A DNA stretch of 19,337 bases from SVEL01 sp045126215 (lineage in GTDB: Bacteria; Bacillota; Clostridia; Lachnospirales; Lachnospiraceae): NCBI GenBank assembly GCA_045126215.1, contig JBGVOD010000024.1:1-19337 (forward strand), in the 5' to 3' direction. A program made the translations under genes and the position numbers. This document shows positions 14,090 to 19,337 of the stretch, one piece after another. The notes below the pieces were generated by a model. It did not search any database. It was given only the letters and a program-made list of their open reading frames with translations, and was not told where the DNA came from. Position 1 is the first letter of the stretch. Each line of letters starts with the position of its first letter.

Positions 14090-14144
14090 AATATCATAAA
14101 GCAAAAAGAATTATTTTTCAATAATTTTTTACGGAGGTATTACT

Positions 14145-15140
14145 ATGAAGACAGAAGAACTAAAGATGGTTTCAGAGTGGGATAAGACCTTTCCAAAGAG
14201 TGAAAAGGTGGAGCATAAGAAGATTACATTTGTGAATCGATACGGTATCACGCTTGCAGCGGACATGTATACGCCAAAGAATGTAGAGGGTAAACTTCCG
14301 GCAATTGCAGTGAGCGGTCCCTTCGGTGCGGTAAAGGAGCAGTGTTCCGGATTGTATGCACAGACAATGGCAGAAAGAGGATTTCTCACAATTGCATTTG
14401 ATCCTTCTTACACAGGAGAGAGTGGCGGTCTGCCAAGATATATGGCATCGCCTGATATTAACACAGAGGATTTTATGGCGGCCGTTGACTTCCTTTCCGT
14501 ACAGAATAATGTAGATTCCGATAAGATTGGCATTATTGGTATCTGCGGCTGGGGAGGCATGGCGATTAACGCAGCGGCTCTTGATACAAGAATAAAGGCA
14601 ACGGTTGCATCCACCATGTATGATATGACAAGAGTAAATGCCAACGGATATTTTGATTCAGAGGACAGTGAAGAAGCCAGATTTACAAAGAAGCAGGCTA
14701 TGAATGCGCTTAGAACTGAGGAATATAAAAAGGGCGGATATTCAAGAGCAGGTGGATGTATGCCACTCCCGGTTCTTGATGACGCACCATTCTTTGTAAA
14801 GGATTACAGCGAGTATTATAAAGGAAGATGCTATCACGAAAGAAGCCTTAATTCTAATGAAGGATGGAACAGCATTGGCTGTCAGTCGTTTATGAATCAG
14901 CCGATTCTGAAATACAGTAATGAAATCAGAAGCGCTGTTCTTATCATACATGGGGAGAAAGCGCACAGCTATTATTTCGGAAAAGATGCATATGAGGCTA
15001 TGATCAAGAGCAGTGAGTATGCTGCAAATAAGGAACTTCTTACGATTCCTGATGCAGTTCATACAGATCTCTATGACAACCTGGACGTAATTCCTTTCGA
15101 TAAGATGCAGAAATTTTTTGAAGAGAATGGAGTGTGTTAA
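14145..15140 (+). CDS. Alpha/beta hydrolase with cysteine nucleophile (YcjY-like)
   Basis: A 331-residue alpha/beta hydrolase of the dienelactone-hydrolase/YcjY-like kind. Visible: the oxyanion/N-terminal strand 'LPAIAVSGPFGAVKEQCSG' (51-69), 'FDPSYTGESGG' (85-95), the nucleophile elbow 'GIIGICGWGG' with Cys134 (129-138), 'LIIHGEKAHSYYF' (267-278) in the area of the acid residue, and the catalytic His306 in 'AVHTDLYD'. The nucleophile is Cys, not Ser, which fits the YcjY and dienelactone hydrolase groups. The substrate is unknown. ATG 14145 has CGGAGG at good spacing. It is the first gene of the operon driven by the MerR-type promoter, two bases ahead of the flavoprotein gene. Confidence 0.88.
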   Translation: MKTEELKMVSEWDKTFPKSEKVEHKKITFVNRYGITLAADMYTPKNVEGKLPAIAVSGPFGAVKEQCSGLYAQTMAERGFLTIAFDPSYTGESGGLPRYMASPDINTEDFMAAVDFLSVQNNVDSDKIGIIGICGWGGMAINAAALDTRIKATVASTMYDMTRVNANGYFDSEDSEEARFTKKQAMNALRTEEYKKGGYSRAGGCMPLPVLDDAPFFVKDYSEYYKGRCYHERSLNSNEGWNSIGCQSFMNQPILKYSNEIRSAVLIIHGEKAHSYYFGKDAYEAMIKSSEYAANKELLTIPDAVHTDLYDNLDVIPFDKMQKFFEENGVC

Positions 15141-15142
15141 TC

Positions 15143-15685
15143 ATGGCAAAGAAAGTATTGATTATTTCAACCAGTCTTAGAGGTGGTAGCAATTCGGATA
15201 TCCTTGCAAGAGAATGTGAGAGGGGTGCTAAAGAAGCTGGACACGAAGTAGAATATATTTCCTTAAAAGGAAAAGAGATAAAATATTGCATTGGATGTTT
15301 AGCCTGTCAGACGAAGGGAAACTGTGTTCTTAAGGATGATGTGGCAGAAATCATGGTAAAGGTTAAGGATGCAGAAGTAATCGTTTATGCCACTCCGATT
15401 TATTATTATGAGATGGCTGGACAGATGAAGACGCTGCTCGACCGATTGAATCCGCTTTTTCCTTCTGAGTATGCATTTCGGGATATCTATATGATTGCAA
15501 CTGCCGCAGAAAATGAGGAAAGCGCATTTGAAAAAGCATACAGTGGTCTTAAAGGATGGGTAGACTGTTTTGGAAAGGCGAAACTAAAAGGCCTTGTAAC
15601 CGGTGGTGGAATATCTGCGCCGAATGAAGCCGGCAATCATAAAAATGCTATGCAAAAAGCTTACGAGCTTGGAAAGAGGCTGTAA
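15143..15685 (+). CDS. NAD(P)H-dependent flavin oxidoreductase, iron-sulfur flavoprotein type
   Basis: A 180-residue flavodoxin-fold protein of the NADPH-dependent FMN reductase family. The FMN-binding start 'KVLIISTSLRGGSNSD' (4-19) and 'YATPIYYYEMAGQMKTLLDRL' (the dimer and FMN contact region) are clear. Between them is a cysteine cluster, Cys49, Cys52, Cys55 and Cys61 (CX2CX2CX5C), the compact motif used by iron-sulfur flavoproteins for a 4Fe-4S cluster. I infer electron transfer or reduction of a small molecule such as a quinone. The start ATG 15143 is two bases after the hydrolase stop. An in-frame GTG at 15134 would overlap the hydrolase gene and lies too near GGAG at 15129-15132. Confidence 0.9.
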   Translation: MAKKVLIISTSLRGGSNSDILARECERGAKEAGHEVEYISLKGKEIKYCIGCLACQTKGNCVLKDDVAEIMVKVKDAEVIVYATPIYYYEMAGQMKTLLDRLNPLFPSEYAFRDIYMIATAAENEESAFEKAYSGLKGWVDCFGKAKLKGLVTGGGISAPNEAGNHKNAMQKAYELGKRL

Positions 15686-15688
15686 GTT

Positions 15689-16243
15689 ATGAAGAGATTC
15701 CTTACAAATGTCATGTGTATAGTTTTCATATTATGTTTGTCGGCATGTGGCAGTACAATAAATAATCAGTCTGGCACGACATTTCCAGAACCAGTAGATT
15801 CTGTGAACCAGACGAAAAATGAAGATATGAGCAATGCAGACATACTGGACAAGGAAATTGTTGATGGCGAAACGAATACGGCTTCAGGTGAGGAAAGTGA
15901 AATGAAATTATTTATCAATAATGTAGAAGTATCTGTAATCTGGGAAGAAAATGATTCGGTAGCCGAGCTTATGGAAGATGCTTCAAAGGGAGATATTATT
16001 ATCTCAATGTCAATGTATAGTGACTTTGAGCAGGTAGGTTCCTTAGGCAAGAAATATCATAGTGATGATAAACAGATGACAGTATATAATGGAGATATTG
16101 TCCTTTATAACAGCAGCAATATTGTTTTGTTTTATGGGTCCAATACTTGGGCATATACCAAGCTCGGTAAGATGAATCTATCAGAACAGGAAGTGATAGA
16201 TTTGTTGTCAAATGGAAACGTTAAAATCAAAATATCAAGATAG
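15689..16243 (+). CDS. Lipoprotein with cyclophilin-like fold domain
   Basis: A 184-residue exported lipoprotein. The signal peptide is MKR plus a hydrophobic core and the lipobox L-S-A-C with Cys20 as the lipid-attachment residue. A Ser/Thr/Glu/Asn-rich linker (about 21-70) follows, then a domain with 'MKLFINNVEVSVIWEENDSVAELME', 'FEQVGSLGKKYHSDDKQMT', 'GDIVLYNSSNIVLFYGSNTWAYTKLGKM', which is the cyclophilin-like fold seen in many clostridial proteins. These lack known prolyl isomerase activity and their role is unknown. It begins three bases after the flavoprotein stop, clearly inside the same operon. It should sit on the outer face of the membrane. Confidence 0.88.
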   Translation: MKRFLTNVMCIVFILCLSACGSTINNQSGTTFPEPVDSVNQTKNEDMSNADILDKEIVDGETNTASGEESEMKLFINNVEVSVIWEENDSVAELMEDASKGDIIISMSMYSDFEQVGSLGKKYHSDDKQMTVYNGDIVLYNSSNIVLFYGSNTWAYTKLGKMNLSEQEVIDLLSNGNVKIKISR

Positions 16244-16266
16244 TATCAGGAAGGAAGGTTGGTATT

Positions 16267-17079
16267 ATGGAAAAAATAGAGCAGACGGCAGGTAGAGATG
16301 CTCTTGGTGAGTTTGCACCGGAGTTTGCTCATTTTAATGATGATGTTCTATTCGGGGAAAACTGGAATAATCATGACATTGATGTGAAGACGAGAAGTAT
16401 CATCACGGTGGTCGCACTTATGTCTTCAGGCATTACGGATTCTTCACTCAAATATCATTTGCAGAATGCAAAGAATCATGGCGTTACACAGAGAGAAATA
16501 GCTGCAATTATTACACATGCAGCTTTTTATGTGGGATGGCCAAAGGGATGGGCAGTTTTTAATCTTGCAAAGGAAGTATGGCAGATTAACGAAGGCGATT
16601 TACCATATGAAGATGAAACTATGAGAGCGCATGCAAAAGAAATGGTATTTCCTATTGGACAGCCCAATGATGCATTTGCACAATACTTTATAGGAAAAAG
16701 CTACTTAGCCCCGATTACTGAATCACAGGTTTGCATTTTTAATGTGACCTTTGAACCGGGATGTCGTAACAACTGGCATGTTCATCATGCGTCGGAAGGT
16801 GGTGGACAGATACTTGTCTGTGTTGCAGGAAGAGGCTACTATCAGGAATGGGGTAAGGATGCAATAGAAATGAAGCCGGGATGCTGCGTTAATATTCCAT
16901 CAGGAGTAAAGCATTGGCATGGTGCTGCACCAGATTCATGGTTCAGTCATCTTGCCATTGAAGTTCCCGGAAAAGATGGTTCAAACGAATGGCTTGAGGC
17001 TGTGACGGATGAGCAGTATAAAATACCAAGCAATCTTCGAATCCGAGCAAGAAATTGCAAACGGCGCAGAAACAGTTGA
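16267..17079 (+). CDS. Carboxymuconolactone decarboxylase / cupin fusion protein with altered C terminus
   Basis: A 270-residue two-domain protein. Residues about 35-105 are a carboxymuconolactone decarboxylase (AhpD-like) domain ('RSIITVVALMSSG', 'HLQNAKNHGVTQREIAAIITHAAFYVGWPKGWAVFN'). Residues about 150-235 are a cupin barrel with the metal-binding set His171, His173 (WHVHH) and His216 (IPSGVKHWHG). The CMD domain lacks the CxxC of AhpD, so the enzyme may act on a cyclic substrate, with the reaction unknown. GGAAGG lies upstream of ATG. It is the last gene of the MerR-controlled operon. Oddity: the usual ending after 'EWLEAVTDEQY' is replaced by about 19 Arg/Asn-rich residues that are the out-of-frame reading of a degraded antitoxin gene. 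Confidence 0.9.
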   Translation: MEKIEQTAGRDALGEFAPEFAHFNDDVLFGENWNNHDIDVKTRSIITVVALMSSGITDSSLKYHLQNAKNHGVTQREIAAIITHAAFYVGWPKGWAVFNLAKEVWQINEGDLPYEDETMRAHAKEMVFPIGQPNDAFAQYFIGKSYLAPITESQVCIFNVTFEPGCRNNWHVHHASEGGGQILVCVAGRGYYQEWGKDAIEMKPGCCVNIPSGVKHWHGAAPDSWFSHLAIEVPGKDGSNEWLEAVTDEQYKIPSNLRIRARNCKRRRNS

Positions 17080-17122
17080 TGCAGAAATAGTTTTTGCAGA
17101 ATTGGAGAAAAAACATTTTTGA
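17027..17122 (+). pseudogene. 3' remnant of an antitoxin gene (RelB/DinJ-like)
   Basis: In a frame different from the overlapping CMD/cupin gene, this stretch reads QAIFESEQEIANGAETVDAE then IVFAELEKKHF and stop. Its make-up and spacing match the C-terminal toxin-binding tail of RelB/DinJ-type antitoxins (compare the end of the intact antitoxin at 11227-11529). There is no start, no DNA-binding domain and no promoter. The sequence to its left belongs to the CMD/cupin gene, so a deletion or insertion joined the two. Confidence 0.7.
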
Positions 17123-17192
17123 TAAATACAAGGTAAAAGTCAACCCCAGAGCAATTCGTGAATTAGACCACATTTACAGCTATGTCTGTTAA
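17121..17192 (+). pseudogene. 5' remnant of a RelE/ParE-type toxin gene
   Basis: Directly after the antitoxin remnant the frame GAT AAA TAC reads DKYKVKVNPRAIRELDHIY then SYVC and stop. It aligns by eye with the N terminus of the intact toxin here (YKVEITKEALKDMEDIYNYI). The start codon is missing, and the frame ends after 23 residues where about 100 would be expected. With the antitoxin remnant it is the relic of a third toxin-antitoxin module. Confidence 0.7.
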
Positions 17193-17353
17193 ACAATGGG
17201 TAGAAAGAACGATTGGAAAAATTAAATGAAATTGCGATATATCAAAAGATTATCTTGGAAGAGCAAGAGGAACATTTTATCTAAAATTATAATATACAGG
17301 GTTATATTAGTTTGCTCCGATTTCCAGATATAAGTGTTTCTAAATGTTCTTAG
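17193..17353. other. Unassigned decayed sequence
   Basis: No gene is visible between the toxin remnant and the open frame that starts at 17354. One short stretch reads RLEKLNEIAIYQKIILEEQE then EHFI before a stop, which has a coding-like look, but I cannot place it in a family. Confidence 0.35.
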
Positions 17354-17383
17354 TATAAATTATGGAAGAAGACATTTGATAAA

Positions 17384-19060
17384 GTGTATGACCCAATTCT
17401 TTCACAAATTAGCGAAAAAAATATAAAGGTTGATACTATAGGTATTTCAACAATTGATGAGAATAAGTTGAAATCTATATCTGAAAGAACTGGTGGAACA
17501 TATTATTTTGCACAATATATAAATGAAATTTCAAAAAATATATCTAACATAAAGAAAAAAAACGAAGAATTAAAGAGTGATAGCAATAATGATAAATTAT
17601 CAGATTATCATACAAGACTAATATGTGATGGTAAAATTCTTTATTGGACTGGAGCTAGAGTAGTAAAATGTACTAGTTATGAAAGTATTAATAAAAATAA
17701 TGATTATGATGGAGATGGAATCATAAATGGAGAAGAGATAGAGGTTATAGAGGGTTCTAATGGAAGGATATATGTAAAAGAATATTCAGATATGACACTT
17801 AATGATTCTGATGATGATGGTATTGATGATTACGATGAAATGATGAATGATACAGATCCTCTAATAAAGGATATAAAAATAGGTGATATGAACTATTTAC
17901 TTAATAACGATTTGTACAATTCATCTATTTTAAGCGAAGATTATTTGAATGATAATTGGTTGCATTTTCAAATTGTTGCTGGTAACGCATTGTTAAATAA
18001 TAACTTTGTATATGTAAGTGATTATAAATTGGCAATAACAAATTTTTTGACAATATATTTATATGATCTTACAGAGGAGGAAATTTTAAATATTGGAAAA
18101 GAAAATATGTTGGAGGATATTTATGAAAAATATGGCATATTGATTGACTTGAGTTCTGAAATTTTTTCTACAGTAGAGGAAATAAGTGATGAATATGAAG
18201 AATATAATTATCTATATACAAATATGTTAGAGTATGTTGAAGCGATGGAAACAGCATACCAGAATGTTAAAAACGTGGAAAAAATTGCTGAAATTGAAGG
18301 ATTTGTAGAGTTTACAGATTTGTATAGGGATAAATTTGTATCTGATTATTTGTATAATAAATATTATAGTGATAAATTTGCAAAAATATTACAAAAATAC
18401 CCATTAGCAAGATTTAATAATATCGTTATGAAGATTCCAAATGGAATTAGAAAATTTATGAGTTATGGAAATAGTGGATTGGAATTTTTCATTTTTGCTG
18501 GATTTACACGAAATGATGAAATGAGATATGCATTGAGTGAGATTGAAAAAGATATTAACCAAAAGTCGGATGATAATTTAAGTATTATTTATGATGTATA
18601 TGAAAGGGCATCAGAAGATACATTGGAATTTTGGATAACAAGTGCAAAGGCAAAGCTAGGAGCATATGGTTTTGCAATTGATGTAGGAATGGGGATTGGA
18701 AATCTTTTATTTAATACTAGCGAGATGTGTGAAAAGTCAATAAATGATATAGTATATGGTGATTTGGCGGTAAATATTTCAGAATTGGTAAATAAAGACT
18801 ATTCCAAAGATGGGGAATTTTTCTATAAAATAGGCAATTATGATGCTAAGAAAATACAGCTATTGTCTCAACTTCGAATAATGGGAGAAAAGTCATTTGT
18901 AGAACTTTATAGCGCTAAATCTGGATTAGTAAAAATAATTGATTCTATAATTGGATATAGCGAAAATGATGTAAAAAAAGCTATAGATTATAAAATAAAT
19001 AACATAACAGATATATGTAATAATTTAAAATTAAAAATTTATAATTATGCACAGGAGTAG
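17384..19060 (+). CDS. 5'-truncated von Willebrand A / EF-hand-repeat protein (fragment)
   Basis: The 558-residue frame begins mid-domain. 'ISEKNIKVDTIGISTIDENK...ISERTGGTYYFA' (about 9-43) is the back half of a von Willebrand A domain, and the metal-binding DxSxS part is absent. Three calcium-binding Asp-rich repeats of the EF-hand/thrombospondin-3 type follow: DSNNDKLSDY (66-75), DYDGDGIINGEE (107-118) and DSDDDGIDDYDE (141-152). The remaining ~400 residues are helical, with a hydrophobic stretch near 'AYGFAIDVGMGIGNLLF', and I do not recognise them. The frame is open back to 17354. GTG 17384 has no good ribosome site, so this may be a pseudogene. Codons are far more AT-rich than in the neighbours, which suggests transfer. 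The intact form was probably a surface or secreted protein. Confidence 0.6.
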   Translation: MYDPILSQISEKNIKVDTIGISTIDENKLKSISERTGGTYYFAQYINEISKNISNIKKKNEELKSDSNNDKLSDYHTRLICDGKILYWTGARVVKCTSYESINKNNDYDGDGIINGEEIEVIEGSNGRIYVKEYSDMTLNDSDDDGIDDYDEMMNDTDPLIKDIKIGDMNYLLNNDLYNSSILSEDYLNDNWLHFQIVAGNALLNNNFVYVSDYKLAITNFLTIYLYDLTEEEILNIGKENMLEDIYEKYGILIDLSSEIFSTVEEISDEYEEYNYLYTNMLEYVEAMETAYQNVKNVEKIAEIEGFVEFTDLYRDKFVSDYLYNKYYSDKFAKILQKYPLARFNNIVMKIPNGIRKFMSYGNSGLEFFIFAGFTRNDEMRYALSEIEKDINQKSDDNLSIIYDVYERASEDTLEFWITSAKAKLGAYGFAIDVGMGIGNLLFNTSEMCEKSINDIVYGDLAVNISELVNKDYSKDGEFFYKIGNYDAKKIQLLSQLRIMGEKSFVELYSAKSGLVKIIDSIIGYSENDVKKAIDYKINNITDICNNLKLKIYNYAQE

Positions 19061-19070
19061 ATTTTGAAAA

Positions 19071-19214
19071 ATGAAAAATCTTAAATTACGAATAGTTATC
19101 TTTGATCGTATATTTTATTTTACGATGAGTTGCTTTATAGTGTTGCTATTGGGAATATATTCAATTAAGAATTATGAAACAAATATATATAAATATCTCA
19201 AACTTCGCACATAA
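19071..19214 (+). CDS. Possible 47-residue single-pass membrane peptide
   Basis: A short open frame starts at ATG 19071, 10 bases after the previous stop. It has a basic start (MKNLKLRIVIF), one hydrophobic segment (about 14-32, FYFTMSCFIVLLLGIY) and a Lys/Tyr/Asn tail ending KYLKLRT. The nearest ribosome-like site, AGGAG at 19053-19057, is 13 bases upstream, which is too far for good initiation. It shares the AT-rich character of the gene before it and may be a small partner of it or a truncated gene. I recognise no family. Confidence 0.4.
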   Translation: MKNLKLRIVIFDRIFYFTMSCFIVLLLGIYSIKNYETNIYKYLKLRT

Positions 19215-19337
19215 ATTTTAGCTATGTACCTTGAAAATTCAATACCTGGCAACTATTCAATTGTCAATGTTCAGACTTTAAGCGGCTTGAAGTTGTGTTT
19301 TCAAAAATGCTGGTAATGTGTTCATAAATGCATCCAC
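19215..19337. other. Unexplained right-end sequence
   Basis: No open frame of note. The stretch begins with a GTACCTTGAAAATTCAAT block (19226-19243) containing TTGAA-AA-TTCAA, then CAATTG palindromes. The CCTTGAAAATTCAAT wording resembles boxes seen near clostridial rRNA operons and some mobile element ends, but nothing else here supports either. Confidence 0.3.

Noticed and set aside
19226..19243. Possible rRNA operon boundary suggested by the CCTTGAAAATTCAAT block
   Set aside because: No 16S, 23S, 5S or tRNA sequence is visible anywhere near it, and the match is only a short motif.

Overview
The window looks like a chromosomal segment of an AT-rich, low-GC Gram-positive anaerobe, most likely a Lachnospiraceae-type Clostridium relative. 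The evidence is the gene order (tig-clpP-clpX-engB, then rho-rpmE-DUF1385-prmC-prfA), the strong GGAGG-type ribosome binding sites, the DUF4364 and YhcC proteins, and a yjdF-type leader RNA. No species is claimed.

Left half (1-10967) is conserved housekeeping. On the + strand lie the 3' end of tig, then clpP, clpX and engB (protein folding, proteolysis, ribosome assembly), closed by a hairpin terminator shared with the converging operon. On the - strand run a malic enzyme, a YhcC-like radical SAM protein and a DUF4364 protein. An AT-rich divergent intergenic region leads to rho (with a long N-terminal insertion), rpmE (with its own strong promoter and terminator), and a translationally overlapping DUF1385-prmC-prfA operon in which PrmC modifies the release factor encoded next to it. 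A strong terminator follows prfA.

Right half (10968-19337) is accessory. First come two complete type II toxin-antitoxin modules in tandem (DinJ/RelB + RelE/ParE-like, then MazE + MazF-like). Each has its own near-consensus promoter overlapped by a perfect inverted repeat, and each has a TAATG antitoxin/toxin overlap. Next is a yjdF gene behind a structured leader that I read as a yjdF (azaaromatic) riboswitch, with a perfect 6-base anti-Shine-Dalgarno, followed by a small membrane protein.

Then comes a divergent MerR regulon. merR faces a promoter with the diagnostic 19-bp spacer filled by a perfect inverted repeat. It drives an alpha/beta hydrolase with a Cys nucleophile, an iron-sulfur-flavoprotein-like reductase, a cyclophilin-fold lipoprotein and a carboxymuconolactone-decarboxylase/cupin fusion. 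I infer a response to reactive small molecules or redox stress.

The right end is decayed. The last gene of the MerR operon has lost its normal 3' end by fusion to the remains of a third toxin-antitoxin pair. Beyond this is a 5'-truncated, very AT-rich von Willebrand A/EF-hand-repeat protein, a tiny possible membrane peptide and an unexplained tail. I see no rRNA, tRNA, CRISPR array or intact insertion sequence.
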